Shown here: one piece after another, positions 43,946-56,037 of the stretch
How positions within the stretch are numbered: position 1 is the first letter of the stretch
Layout: every line of letters begins with the position of its first letter
DNA from: Ctenosaura bakeri
Taxonomy: Eukaryota; Chordata; Lepidosauria; Squamata; Iguanidae
Length of the DNA stretch: 64,000 nucleotides
NCBI GenBank assembly: GCA_948474755.1
Contig: CAOLHI010002136.1
Location: 1 to 64,000 of the forward strand
Direction of reading: 5' to 3'
Notes under the pieces: generated by a model
Databases searched by the model: none
What the model was told of the DNA's origin: nothing
The model's input: the letters and a program-made list of their open reading frames with translations, nothing else
Made by a program: the position numbers and the translations under genes

Positions 43946-46350
43946 TTAAAAAAAAATTTTTTTTTTATTAAGCTAAATCAAACAACATTACCAAACAATA
44001 CACAAAACTAAATATATATAATAAAACAATAGAAATAAAAAGACAAACAATACACAACAGACTACATATACCTAACAAAACAAATGAAAAACTAAAAATA
44101 ACTAAAAATTGGTTCCTGTCCTCATTGCAACAGGACACAATATCTAAACAGTTATACCTAATTATTAAATCCTTAAATTTATACCAAAAAATTAATGCTT
44201 GTTGCTAATCACACTTATCATCCCCATTACATATCTACAACATTAATTAATTATTTTAAAAAACACCTATAATCCATTATACTTTCTTATCAACTTATTC
44301 TATATTCTATATTAGTTTTAAGTAGTAGTCAAACATAAAAAAACTAGTAACTTACAAAATAAATAATAAGGACAAAAACTTAATTAATAAAAATCACATA
44401 TATCATCACTTAATCACTTATTGATTGCTTATAGTTGTTTATCACCTAAGTTCTTTAGTTATTAGCTTAACTCACAAGTATGTATGTCCTTATTAACCTA
44501 CTAACTTATTTACTGACTTTATATTCTATATTCTTCTCTCTTAAATTGATCTTATTCTATATTCTATATCAGTTTAATAATAACAATAGTCAGAGAAAGA
44601 GGAAAAAAACCCCAGCAATATTCCTAAAAAAAAAAAAATGTTAGTAATCCTCTTTGCAGGAAATAACCTTTAGAAACAGCAGAGTAAACTATTAATTCTA
44701 GTTACACTTCTCATACAGTAGAAATGAAAACTTAAAGTTTAAAATTAAGGCTTTAAAAAAACCTTATCATTATTACCATCAAATCATCTTTAAACAGATT
44801 TATCAATATCATCATGAAATCCCCCCCTTTCCCAATAAACAATATTAATGAGCCCATTTTTTCCCAGCATCCCCAGATTCTTCTCCTGATTCTTTTTCTT
44901 CTTTATTACTTCCTTCTTTCCTGCTTTCCAAAAATCAAGTCCTTTTCCAGTTTGGGCCATTTGTCGGATAAGTCATGCTCAACATATGTCTTTCATTCTT
45001 ATAAATAAAAATCAACTCAGCAAGTCAGTCCCAGCTGGGAGATGTGGTCTTTTTGATAAATTTGTCCATCAAAAGAACGTACTTTTCTCTTTTCTTGGAA
45101 TTCTTTAGAATTCCAAGCAAATTGTCATAAATTTTCATTAATGTCTGCTGATCAATCTCTGAGATTTGATCTTTCTTCTTCTCAATTTAGGACTGCGCTG
45201 GTGCATCACTTGGTGCCTTCATCCTTCTTTTGTTGACTGTATTGGCTTTCTCCAGTTCAGAGTATATATTTGTCTCATTTTGGTTATTCATGACCTCCAC
45301 ATCAGAATTTACTTCTGAGAGGATTCATGCAGCTTCCTCTTTGTCTTGAACTTGAACAAATATTTTTTCAGGCCTCTGTTGAATTATTGCAACTTAGTCT
45401 GTCCCATACTGAAAGTCTTCTGTCGTTCGGTCCATAATCGCTTCAATGGAGACTTTAAATTGCCTGAATTCTGCCAGGAAGTTCACAAAATAATCTGGAA
45501 AGTCATCTTCCTCAGTTAAGGCCATTTCCACACCTTACCCTTTTCTGTTGTCCTCCCATCATTATCCCAGCAGCTCCTTTGCCAAGATGGGACCATCATG
45601 TGAACACTACCCTCCACACCCAGCTGGCTCTCTGTGGAAGGGAGCGTGAATGACACATGCCTTCCTTCCACACTGTAGCTGGCCGCTTTCCCGTGCTGTG
45701 CTGGGGAAGGAAGTGCCTACATCATGCTTTTGCCCATTCTGCATGGCTACGGGTGACAGGAGCATCGCGTGATCATGGGCCATTAATGGGTTTTTCCATT
45801 AATGAAATATTCATCAATATCATGACGAGTGGGGGCATGTTGGTAGCAGGACTGTGACAATGTTGTGCAAAAGCACGACTTGTGAATCGCTGCCAATGCG
45901 TCCCCATTGCACAACAGCGACACTATGCAGAAATGACCTAAGTCTTTTCTATTTTGATTAATATTTTCCAGAGTTGGAGCCATATTCATTTTATATATAA
46001 AAAAGAGGAAAGGAGAACAACACAAAACCTCCCTTTTCTCCAGTGTTATTTTTTACAGGCCATCTATTGTTCATTATGTTCTCATAGAAGGCAGCTTGCA
46101 TTCCCAAACATAAGATAAGGGCCGTTCTTAAATAAACTTTCTAAAAACAGTAAAAACTGGCAAAATGTTGATCAGCAAGCAGATCAACAAGACTGCCTTA
46201 AAATCCAGTCTTAAATCCCATTTTCATAATTCCAAACATAGTGTATAAAATTCTATTCCATTAAACATATAAGTCATCATCCAGTTGAGTTAAGCAAAGA
46301 AAATTTAACACTGACGGTTCATTCATTCAATAAGAAAAGAAGAATCATTA
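43946..46350 (-). mobile_element. degraded L1-like element (minus strand), tentative
   Basis: A T-rich tract at 43958-43971 would be a poly-A tail on the minus strand. Upstream on that strand, about 45515-45060, broken frames rich in Glu, Gln, Lys and Asp (for example DYFVNFLAEFRQFKVSIEAI and ISEIDQQTLMKIYDNLLGIL) look like an ORF1 coiled-coil protein of an L1. The long A+C-rich part 43975-44600 resembles LINE untranslated DNA. A MITE at 45520-45938 splits it. No RT is present and the 5' limit is uncertain. Confidence 0.4.
45520..45938. mobile_element. GC-rich Harbinger-like MITE (419 bp) with TAA duplication
   Basis: GGCCATTTCCACACCTTACC at the left and, on the other strand, GGTCATTTCTGCATAGTG at the right. 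Exact TAA lies at 45517-45519 and 45939-45941. The interior shares an ordered set of phrases with the element at 18083, including CCTTCCTTCCACAC, GCTGTGCTGGGGAAGGAAGT and a GCGTGATCATG...CATTAATG inverted segment, so the two are one family. Confidence 0.88.
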
Positions 46351-46363
46351 CTTCAAGTGTCCA

Positions 46364-46368
<5 letters not shown>

Positions 46369-46402
<34 letters not shown>
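46369..46402 (+). repeat. (GA)n microsatellite
   Basis: About 17 GA units, uninterrupted. Confidence 0.95.
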
Positions 46403-46406
<4 letters not shown>

Positions 46407-48060
46407 AAACAATTTTAAGAACTAATAGTCCTGTCTTTTAAAAATTCATCGTAAATCTCAAAGTGAAAAAGAGAGGAGGGAAATAAAGGTTGAATTATTT
46501 GGCTCATATAGTTCATCATTCCGACAACAGTCAAAAAGAAGCACTGTCTCTTTAAAACGTCAGTTAAATGAGAAGGCTCTTGAAGTTTTAAGGATGCAGT
46601 TCCCACTGGAACAATCAAAGGCTTCCTGTCTTCCTTAAATAATAATGTTACAATATCAAAATATATACATCCAACAGGTCTGGGCAAAAGTTGGTGTCTT
46701 GTCCATATGGGGTGTAAAAGGCGCACAACTCCCAGCTCCACTGAAGCAGGAATAGACTCGATGATCATCAGTGACACACACATTGTTGCAGTGGTACAAA
46801 GCATTTCCCTGTTGTATCTCCTTCATAAGGCATGTTGCTTTAAAAAAAGAAACCTCACTGTCATTGTCCCTATTCTGTTCTGGAACTGGGTATAGTTCCA
46901 GGCTTCCCCAAGAGTTCTTTCAGTGCTGAATACTGGCACATGTTACTGCTGTAAGATAATTTTTTTCATAGTAAATGATGCAGCAGATGATGTACAATAC
47001 AGAAGAATTCCAGCCTTTTATTGAGGGTGTTCCATGTCCCCTCACAGGCAACGGTAAAACTGGGACCCTAAACAACAAATTCTACCCAGACTATCCTTGG
47101 CTACCAATTCCCCAGTGCACCCTTTTTGGACAACTCAGAACCAATGGAAGTGGACTCCAAAGGATTGCATAGTGTAGAAGCAAACAAAGAAAATGAAAGT
47201 GTACAAGCATGATCCATTTCTACCCTCTGTGGCTATGAGAACAGTGCAAGCAAGTTAAGCTCAGAGGGAAATCAGTCAGTCATTTCTCAGACTCCATATG
47301 TTTCACAGCCTCAAACTGCCAAGCTAACACTGACATTAAAATAAAATAAATCTAAAAAGTGACTAATACAAATCAACTCCTTCCGTACCCTGGATAGCTG
47401 TTAATGTTTGGCTGTGATGCTAACAAAGACTCCAGAAACCATCTGGTTGGTGGCAGAGACCCCAACATACTAATGTCCCCTTTGAAAATTCTTGTAGGGG
47501 TGGGGTGGTGGATGTGTAGCAAGCCCTTGTCTTACAATGCTGGGCTCTCTCAAGAACTCTAGTAAAGCTGTTGTATGTGTGCCCTGCCTCCCTATATAGA
47601 TTCTTTTATAAAGGGGTGAATTGTTATATTGAAGTTTTTATAACATAAAGAAAGCAAAGATCATGTAACATAAAAGAGAGCAAAATACATCAATCCCCCC
47701 CCACCATTGCCAACTCAAAACCTGTAAAACCTGGTCTTTTCTCCATTGAGGACATTAGTTTTTGAGATTCTAAGGACTGTCTTCAGTCTTCCTTGAGTCT
47801 GCCATGATAATATGTGCATTTTGATAAAAGGACACACATGTGTGCACGGGGAATGTTGTTCGATTAACAATTCAATAGATTTCCACTTTTGAACCATACT
47901 TTTAAAGAACTGCTGTCAGAATATTTTGGATTTTTTTAAATGTACCACCATTAATATATCCCAGCAGTATGGTTGGGAGATCAAAACGCAATTCGTGCTT
48001 ACTGATCTTTTCAGTGCTGACACACATTAATTTCCTAAATTTCCTGTATTTTTGTATAGT
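46403..48060. other. no gene seen
   Basis: The minus-strand frame 46804-46415 (129 codons) and the plus-strand frame 46975-47172 show no domain I recognise. The first could be 5' sequence of the L1-like element before it, but I cannot show that. Confidence 0.4.
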
Positions 48061-48222
48061 TATTGTTGCATGCCTTCAAGTCATTTTTGACTTATGGTGA
48101 CCCTAAGGCAAACGTGTCATGGGATTTTCTGGGGTATGTGAATATGTGACATGCCCAAGGTCACCCAGTGGTCTCCAGGGTTTCTAGTCTCACGCTCAAA
48201 CTACCACACCATGCTGGTTCAA
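48061..48222 (-). mobile_element. Sauria-type SINE
   Basis: Reverse complement of the SINE: TATTGTTGCATGCCTTCAAG tail, then CTTATGGTGACCCTAAGGCA, CATGCCCAAGGTCACCCAGT, and the head CTACCACACCATGCTGG. The central AGGAAGGCAA block is deleted. Confidence 0.9.
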
Positions 48223-50156
48223 TATTTTAGTCAACTATAAACATATAAGAGTCTTGTTCTGGACATCTCTTCCAACATGATCTGTCTTTCACATGATATA
48301 TGTGCTGAATTTGAGTTGAAGCTGAAGTCAAGTTACCAATAGTCTGAAACTTTTTAAACATTCTTCACTGATACCACACATTGGCTAGGATCCTGTTGGT
48401 GACATATCCTGGCAGAATCTGTTACATCAGCGCATGCACTTTCTTGGCCCTGGTACCTTCTTTCAAAATGACTCCCCCACACACATGTGCAACACCAACT
48501 TTACACCACCAGGACATACCTAACATAGCCTGGAGGCAAGAGCAACCTGAAAAAAGGAAAATCCATCAACTTCTTGGACCTAAAGAAGAGCATGGCAGCT
48601 CTTCCTTATTTATCCCCACCTATAAAACTACAGCCCGATAATGCCAAGTAGCCTCCTGGGCACTGAATGGACATAAGCATGTGCCCCAGTATTGTAAAGC
48701 TATGTGGCATCTTGGTTTTGTAAAGATGTGGTATGTCTCAGCTTCATAAAGCTGTGTTCCTCTCAGGACAGAAACATACCAATGAAGCTTCATGCTCTCT
48801 CAATAATGAATAGACTCTTGGTATATATAAACTCATTGGGGTACCTCCAAATTTCTTTAAAAATTTCCAGACTTAATTCTTTCCCACATTATTCATATAC
48901 TCTGTTTTAGTTTCTTAAGCAACAGTTGTTTTGTCTGTGGCGCCAATTCTGTGCTCACTAAGTCAGATTTCTAGAGTAAACATTACTCCATTACATGACA
49001 TTAACATTACATTAATGTTAAGGAACTATCAACTTGGCAAATACATGTTTCTTCATGAGACCTTGTGTCTGTAAATAGCATGTTTCAGTAATGGTAAAGT
49101 GACCTTTGGGAATATTTTTTGTAACTTATCCAGGGATAGCAGTTGTAATTACGATACAACTTCATGATATAAATTTAGGAAACATTTAAGGCCTGTTAGC
49201 TCCATTGTGATCCTTGGTTAAGACTGGATGTAGGAAAGCTTATGCCGGGAAGCTTGGGTGTAGACAGCATAGACAATAGCAAGCTAGACCAGTAGTCTAA
49301 CTCAGTATAAAACAATTTCCTGTGTCCTTAAGTGGAAAGGTGGGACACAGTTCGTGCAATAAGTAAAGCTTTTGCAGAGATAAATTAGATTCAACTGCAA
49401 GAGACAAAGGAGCTGAAATTTGATATTGCATGAAAACTATGTCTGGAAATATTCAATATGGTATTTACAGATTTTTCAGCTGTATATATTCCTTGCATCA
49501 TCATGCCTAGCACATTTGCAGTGCTTAATTAAAGGTCTTCCTCCAATCAGCAATCAAAACATAACCTTGTGTAGAGTTCACTAGATTTAATTTAACCTAA
49601 TTATACAGCTCTGTCCTGCTGTTTAATCAATGATCTACTCAAAGTAAAACTAAGGCTAATGTTCTATTGGAAATAAAAGGGAAAGGGTTATTCAGACTAT
49701 TCATAAAGTCTGTCTAAAATAATCAAAGCTGAGTTTATTTATGTTCTTGAATTTTCCCACCAGTGCACAGGATGTAGTACACTCAATGAATCTGTGTATC
49801 TCTGAACTCTCTACTCAGCAGTCTCCATCCTTATGTCTCTTAGAAGAAAGAAAGCACCACTTCTTTGTCAGAAGACAGCCTAGTAGCCATAAATGACTTT
49901 TAAATGAAACCACACAGCAAAATTTGTTCAAACTAAATCCATGGACTTCATATGGACAAAAAGTAAATACTACTTTTGGTTTGTTTCTTATTCTCCATCA
50001 ACAGAAAAGTCAATAGTACCAGTCTAGCACTGGGAACACATGTACCTTCTGAAGCCATATAATGAAATTAGGAGTAGTTTATGGTCCAAGCAGTGGTGCC
50101 TCCCTACACATTGTGGGAAAGTCTCTCTGTGACAATGGCACATCTAATGATTAAAA
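48223..50156. other. no gene seen; non-LTR 3' remnant at 49195-49328
   Basis: Short frames only. A recognisable reptile non-LTR 3' end is annotated separately within this interval. Confidence 0.45.
49195..49328 (+). mobile_element. non-LTR (CR1/L3-like) 3'-end fragment
   Basis: The phrase CTAGACCAGTAGTCTAACTCAGTATAAAACAATTTCCTGTGT at the end matches the widespread reptile LINE 3' terminus (GACCAGTGGTCTGACTCAGTATAAGGCAGCTTCCTATG type). Assignment to a particular clade is from memory of that terminus. Confidence 0.6.
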
Positions 50157-52168
50157 TAGTGGCACCCCCAGGGGTGTGTGGGGGTGGGGAGTGGACCATT
50201 CTGGGCTACATCACCAGAAAGGGGTGACACCCACCCTAGTGATCCCAAATGCCCTTGCACCCGGGGAATGGGCTGCCATTGGCAGAGAAGCCTCAGACAA
50301 AGAGGTTACAGTGAGCGTGCCTTGGGGACCTGACACCACATCTCTTTGAAGAGCTGTGGAGGGGGCATGGAGGCAGTGAGCAGCAGGCAGTTCTAAATGG
50401 AAGCAGGGGCTGGGGTGATGGATCAGCCAGCAGTGAGTGAGTGTGGGAATTGTAGTGGCAGCAGCAGTGCCAGCCGGGCTTACAGGGGCTCCTTATCACC
50501 AGCAACAAAGAGCACAAGGAGATGAACAGCCAAGCCCCAGCAGGGTTGAGGCCTCTTCCTTGGGGGACAGAACCGCCACCACTGCTGTCAATGGGAGAAG
50601 CTCCATGCTACATCTGCAGCTCCCTGTTAACACCTGGTGCCCAGCACCAGGTCCGTGTGCAGAAGCAAGAGAAGGCTTCACAGGCACCCTTCTTTCCCTT
50701 CCTGTGGCTCCATAGCCCACCGCTGGGGGTCCTCTCCATCAGCCTTGTCAGGAGCACAGTGGTCTGCATGTGCTGGTTTGCTTCCCCCATGCAACAATGG
50801 CAGAACTTCAAGCAGACTTTGCATACATGAAGAAACATCTCCACTTATTTTCAGTTTGGCCAAACTTATAGATCTATGCTTTTTTAACATGGGGGTGGGG
50901 TAGCTAGTGAGGCAGGCTTATCTTCTCTCCCTTTGTCTCTCTGTTTTGCCATTCACATATGCTCAGTAACGGATTCTGGGAGTGGCTGCTGTTTACTTTG
51001 TCTGCTTCTGGCAGGCAGAGACAGCTAGATGAGGATCAACTAGAATATAGTCCCATACCAGATCAAGTTTTGCTTTTTGCATTGTTTATTGCAGACAGTG
51101 CTGGTGCAAGCTGACACCAAAGTCACCATCCTATTAAAGCTGCTGAAAAACATCCAAGACAAGGGGGAGAAGTGAGGTCGGGATGGGCATAAATAGACTT
51201 TGTTTTTGTTTTTCTTAAAAAGGTGCTTCAGTGTTAGAGGCTTTGTTAACTGAGGTATTCCTGTATGCAGAAGACCATTCCAAAATTGACCACTTTCTGT
51301 GCTGAGATATCTGAGAGTGAGCTTTTAAGAGAAGTACCAAGGCTGAGAAGATACCTGAAAGCAGCAGATATTGATGGGGGAGAAACCAAAGTTTGGGCAA
51401 TATTTGACATTTTGACATTCGTAGCTGCATGGCACTTCTTAGAATCTCTCCCAACACTTTCATTAAGCCTCAAATTGTTTCTGATGATCTGTGTGTCTGT
51501 GGCTTGATGTGAAAGGAGCTTTTCAAAGTTGAAATTTTTAAAGAACTATTTGCAATCTACCATGGAGCAGTCAAGGTCTTACAATGTTATCAATTGAAAA
51601 GTGAGTTGGCAAAAGGCATTCATTTCAATGAAATGACTCATAAGTTCGCAGCTTTGAGGCCAAGAAAGGATAGTTCTGATTTAGTTGTGATGTTCACTAA
51701 ACACTGAAATGCTTATGTATTTATTTCTGTTTATTTTTTTGTGTTATTTCACTTATGATTATATTTCGATATACATTTGTCTACAACTATTATTTGGACT
51801 GCTACTGATCATGCAAAACTAATCTGTATCTCATGTAACTGTAAAGTTTAACATTAAAATGAACAAAAAATTTTGCTTCAAATTCCATTGTTTTCTTGTT
51901 TTCCATTGCACTTTAACAACATAAAACTATATAAGTGTAAATTCATTTATGCTGTCTGCGCAATATTGTAATTTAAAGATATAATTCTAATTTTGCTAGT
52001 TATTTATGCCACTACTATTGCCATTACATTCAGTGATATACAGGAATTACTATTTAGAAGTAACCTGAGGGGAAAAAAATTACTAAGGATTCTGTATGAT
52101 CTGGTACGGGAAGAAGTCCATGGGGTGAGTGACCACATTGTGTGTCACCAACCCTTGTGACATCACTG
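50157..52168 (+). mobile_element. hAT transposon, internally deleted, both ends present
   Basis: The right end, read on the other strand, is CAGTGATGTCACAAGGGTTG and aligns well with the end of the copy at 21541. The left end TAGTGGCACCCCCAGGGGTG is a weaker match. The flanking octamers GATTAAAA (50149-50156) and AAATAAAA (52169-52176) agree at 6 of 8, close to the 8-bp duplication typical of hAT. Only the transposase C-terminus is present, so the element lacks most of its gene. The left third (50290-50850) is GC-rich with no domain. Confidence 0.75.
51265..51620 (+). pseudogene. hAT transposase C-terminal and dimerisation region
   Basis: The frame 51265-51507 (80 codons) has a stretch ending FLESLPTLSLSLKLFLMICV followed by SVA and a stop. 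Immediately after, in the same frame, the sequence encodes CERSFSKLKFLKNYL and STMEQSRSYNV, which is the hAT dimerisation motif (S-C-E-R-S-F-S-K-L-K-...-L-R-S-T-M). This pattern is typical of the vertebrate ZMYM/P52rIPK-like hAT transposases. The RNase H-like catalytic core and N-terminal zinc finger are not found in the element. Stop codons show it is inactive. Confidence 0.83.
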
Positions 52169-52234
52169 AAATAAAATACTTTGTGGAAATTATTAAGCAT
52201 GTCCAAGTTTTTTTCAACTTCACAGTAAACAATA

Positions 52235-52427
52235 TTGTTGTGCCTTCAAGTTGTTTCTGACATATGGTGACCCTAACGCAAACCTACCACAGGGTTCTCT
52301 GGGACTGAGAACATGTTATGCAACTGAAGACACCCAGTGGGTTTCCATGGCCGAGGGGGAAATCAAACCCTGGTCTCTTTGGTCGTAGTCCAGTGCTCAA
52401 ATCACTACACCAGGCTGGCTCTATGCA
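52235..52427 (-). mobile_element. Sauria-type SINE
   Basis: TATTGTTGTGCCTTCAAGTT tail at the left, then ATATGGTGACCCTAACGC and GACACCCAGTGGGTTTCCAT, the B-box region CAAACCCTGGTCTC near 52367, and the head CACTACACCAGGCTGGCTC at the right. The AGGAAGGCAA block is deleted. Confidence 0.93.
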
Positions 52428-52704
52428 GTAAACAATACTGGTCTGTATAAGTAATCTGAATCAATGGGTTTTTTAAAGAGTGCAGTCCTATCATCTCTCT
52501 GTCTTCTCTTCACCAAGCTGAACAAACCCAATTTCTTCAACTTTTCCTTATATGTTTTGTTCTCCATACCTCTTATCATTCTTGTTGCCCTTCTCTGAAC
52601 CTGCTCCAACTTTTCTATACCCTTCTTTAAAAAAAAAAATGAGGTGCCCAGAACTAAACACAGTACTCCAGATTAGGCCTAACCAGAGCAAAATATACAG
52701 GGAC
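52428..52704 (-). mobile_element. CR1-clade LINE, 3' part
   Basis: The minus-strand frame from 52609 reads MEQVQRRATRMIRGMENKTY followed by KLGLFSLVKRR, the CR1 RT C-terminal VQRRATKMIRG..LGLFSLEKRR block. The adjoining segment (52612-52704, CCCAGAACTAAACACAGTAC on plus) is the familiar antisense CR1 3' region. Confidence 0.88.
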
Positions 52705-52729
52705 TATTACTTCTCTTGACTTGGATACT

Positions 52730-52878
52730 ATTGAATCCTGGGATCTGCAGTTTAGAGAGGGGCCTTTAGAATTCTCAGCCAGAGAACTCTTTGGCCTCAG
52801 TAAACTACAAACCCTAGAATTCCACAGGATGTTGAAAGTAGAATAATAGCACTATAACAGTGTGGTGTGGAAATGGCC
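52730..52878. mobile_element. short palindromic MITE, left end truncated
   Basis: Begins in the middle (GAATCCTGGGATCTGCAGTT), passes through the ATTCTCAGCCAGAGAACTC arm, and ends with GTGTGGTGTGGAAATGGCC followed by TAA. Confidence 0.87.
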
Positions 52879-53637
52879 TAAGTTCCAACAAATTCTTCAC
52901 TTACCTTGCAGAAAATTTCGTTGCTCAGATGGTAGAAGACACAACAAAGGCAACAGTTATTTTAGATCTGATCCTAACCAACAATAATGACTTGGTTAAT
53001 GGGATGGAAGTGGCAGGAGCCTTAGGTGGAAGTGACCGTACTATCCTGGAGTTTATTATACAGCAGAAAGGGGAAGCCAAGTATAGTCAGACAAGCATTC
53101 TAGACTTTAAGAAAGCTGATTTCAGTAAACTTAGGGAAATACTGGGCATGATCCCATGGTCAGGAATACTAAAAGAGAAGGGAGTTCATGATGGATGAGA
53201 GTTTCTTACAAATGAGATACTGAAGGCATAATTTCAAACAATTCCAATGAAGAGAAAAAATGAGAGGTATCTAAAAAATCTGGGATGTATATTTAAAGAA
53301 TTTTCAAATGAGTTAAGATTAAAAAGGGACATGTACAAAAAATGGAAGAAAGGGGAAATAACTGAAGAATTCAAACAAATAGGCAGCAAATGTAGAAAGG
53401 TCAGTAAAGCTAAAGCACAGAATGAGCTGAAGCTTTCTAGAAAGGTTAAAAACAATGAAAAAGGCTTTTTTTTGGTTATGTCCATAGTAAAATGAAGAAC
53501 AAGGACATTGTAAGACCACTACATGGAAAAGATGGCAAAGTGCTAACAGGGGACAGAGAAAAGGCAGAACTACTCAACACCCTCTTCACCTCAGTCTTCT
53601 CCCAAAACGAAAACAGTGCTTGAGTTGGGGAAAACTC
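52879..53637 (+). mobile_element. CR1-clade LINE, linker between endonuclease and RT
   Basis: Frame 52860-53198 carries NFVAQMVEDTTKATVILDLI and NDLVNGMEVAGALGGSDRTI, then FKKADFSKLREILGMIPWSG. The next frame (53247-53495) carries LRLKRDMYKKWKKGEITEEF and SKAKAQNELKLSRKVKNNEK. After that DKEKAELLNTLFTSVFS-like coding (53560-53600) follows. This matches CR1 ORF2 from the endonuclease C-terminus (S-D-H reads SDR here) to the start of RT. It is broken by at least two frameshifts and stops before RT. Confidence 0.93.
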
Positions 53638-53640
53638 TTA

Positions 53641-53820
53641 GACCATTTCCGCACTACTCTGTTATAATGCTATTATTCCACTTTCAACATCCTGTGGAAT
53701 TCTGGGGTTTGTAGTTTACTGAGGCCAAAGTGCTCTCTGGCTGAAAATTCTAAATGCTTTTTCCACAACTGCAAACCCCATGGAATAATAGCATTATATC
53801 AGTGTAGTGCAGAAATGGCC
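53641..53820. mobile_element. short palindromic MITE (180 bp)
   Basis: Left end GACCATTTCCGCACTACTCTG; right end CAGTGTAGTGCAGAAATGGCC. Flanks TTA (53638-53640) and TAA (53821-53823) differ by one base. Part of the right arm is deleted after AAACCCCATGG. Confidence 0.9.
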
Positions 53821-54109
53821 TAAGTCTTTTGCACATTCCGTTTTTTTTTCTTCCTGCTATAAGACTCTTCCCCCCACACACATTCTCTCTTGGCATAGTG
53901 CTCATTCTTCTCCCGTAGACCTCATGCTTTCTTCTCTATCTTTTCCATCTTCTGCTCTAAGGTAAGCAATGTTTCAAGGGTTGTACTGAAAGTATGCCTG
54001 TATGCCATTTTCTCAGAAACCATCCAAATGGGATGCTATTGCACCACCAGTGGAGTAATTCTTACTGCATGACTGACATAATTTCTGTATTTCCAGGTGT
54101 TGCATAACC

Positions 54110-56037
54110 ATGGATATGAAGTAGAAACAAAGAGTAGTCATTGAATTGTACACCAAAGAAGGCTGTACTGTTGCTGACATCCGCAGAAGTCTCAAAAATG
54201 TGTATGGTGAGGTGGCAATTGATAAGAGTAATATGCGAAGATGAGCAAAAAGGTTTAAAGAAGCAGAACCCATGTTGAAGACAAACCACTTAGTGGAAGA
54301 CCATCAATAGCAGAGCTGTTACCAGGCTGTACACCCCCACATTTTGATATGCTCTAACTGGCAAAATATATTAATTGGCAGATATGCTTAATTGGCATAA
54401 AATATAAATTATATACATTATGACTGGAAGCCATGTGGAAGAAGGGATCCTTGATGAAAAACAGGCCAAAAGGTAATCCCAGTGTGGCCAGGTTATAAGT
54501 TCACTGAAATTAGCCAAGAAAGCCTGACTTAACAGCTCTGAGCCAATCCTACCAATTACCCAACCTCAGAAAACAATAAGGTGCCCAGGTGCAAAGGCAA
54601 GGACTCCTGCAGTGTGCATTTCCTATTGAAGCCTGACCCAGAAACCCCACTCAACCAAGACATTGAAACAATCAGTCCATTCCAGACCCCTTTTGTTTAC
54701 TCTGCAAGAAAGCAATTAACTCACACCCCTTCAGGGAGGGAAATAGAGTATACGAACCCTTGGTTTTGAGAAGTCAGATGCAGTCAGATGAAATGCTGGA
54801 CCCCACTATTTTGCCCTGACTCCTGATCTGGTCTGCCCTTAGACACAAGTCTAAGCCACATTTCAACTTCTTCACTACAATTCTGGACTGGTAATTATGA
54901 CCCCAAACTTTCAGCCTCTCTATCCATATTTTTCCTCCCTTTATCCTTCAGTTAGCTCTTGTGTGAATGTATGACTTGTGTATCTTGGGTGCATGTGTGA
55001 GTGAATTCCCCTCAATAAAACACATTTTTGGCTTACTTTTGAATCTCTGGCTGGTTCTTTTCCTGCGTGAGCCCGTAAACATTGGTAGAAAGGTCTTGCT
55101 AAGTTGCCCTCCTCTCGTTAGCCTTCTGATTTTGAGTGAATTCATTCCCCACTTTTGCAAGGAGGTATCTGGCATTGCAGGGTGGTTCTTATGGCACTTA
55201 AGTTTTGAGGTAACAGAGGGTATGACATCATTTGCACAGACCAGTATCTGACTGTCCAAGAGACTGTTGGGGAACTTGGCTGTGGTCACAGTGCTGTTGA
55301 GCAGAATATCTACAATCTTGAATACAGGAAAATGTAGGCCAAGTGGGTTCCTTATCAATTAACAGCTGATTTGAAAGAGAACAGTGTATTTGGATGTGTA
55401 TTTGGAACTGCTGGCAGCAATTGAAGCCTGCATGGACACCTTTTTCAGGAACGTTTGCTAGGGTGATGAGACCTGGTCATACCTCTACCATCAGAAATCA
55501 AGAATCAGTCCATGGAATGGCAGCACTCTATCTTCCCTAGACCAAAGAAATTCAAAAGCTAGTGTTCAGCACAGAAGATTATGATGAATATCTTCTGGGA
55601 TGACAAAGGAATGATTTTGCTTGATTTCCTTGAGTGTGGAACAACAATGAACAGCAGCTGTTACCATGCACCCCTCTAGAAACTTCAAGAAGCCACCTGC
55701 AAGAAAAGACAAAAGAAATAGCTGGATGCAATCCAGTTGCACCACAATAATGCATGATCCCACACTTCTTTGGCAATATAACAGATTCTTGCACAAATAG
55801 GATGGTCAGTGGTGCCACATCTGCCTTCCAGCCCTGACCTGGTGCCCTCAGACTTTCACTTGCTTGGTTACATGAAAGAAACCCTTTGAGGATGGTGCTT
55901 TGATGATGTAAGTGAAGTGGAAGATGCTGTCAGACACTGGACTGGAGAATGCCCCAAAGAGTTTTTCAAAAGTGGATTTGATGACTTGGTTCAAAGGGGA
56001 CCCAAATGTGTGGCCACTGGAGGAGACTGTTTTGAAT
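54110..56037 (+). pseudogene. mariner transposase, decayed and interrupted
   Basis: The N-terminal part (54110-54316) encodes an HTH-like segment: VVIELYTKEGCTVADIRRSL, then GEVAIDKSNMRRW. After the LTR the coding resumes with LTVQETVGELGCGHSAVEQN (second HTH) and AKWVPYQLTADLKENSV. The catalytic region shows GDETWSYLYH (first Asp, near 55470), IFWDDKGMILLDFLE, HHNNA where HHDNA is expected (second Asp changed to Asn, near 55740), and SPDLVPSDFHLLGYMKE (third Asp, near 55840). At least four stops or frameshifts were seen. The family cuts and pastes DNA at TA sites. This copy cannot. Confidence 0.88.
54317..55215 (+). repeat. solo LTR, third member of the family (899 bp)
   Basis: Begins TGTTACCAGGCTG and ends TTTTGAGGTAACA. 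Inside, TTGATATG near the start, CAATAAAACACATTTTTGGC near 55013 (poly-A signal), and CGTAAACATTGGTAGAAAGG near 55075 are collinear with the two LTRs at 10574 and 11720. The flanks GAGC (54313-54316) and GAGG (55216-55219) suggest a 4-bp duplication with one change. Confidence 0.82.

Noticed and set aside
46975..47172. 65-codon frame with Pro/Tyr-rich sequence (PDYPWLPIPQCTLFG)
   Set aside because: Looks protein-like but is isolated, with no splice context or known family. Left out for lack of support.
50293..50903. Cluster of 70-100-codon frames on both strands
   Set aside because: They lie in the GC-rich left part of the hAT element, overlap each other in all frames, and show no domain or codon bias.
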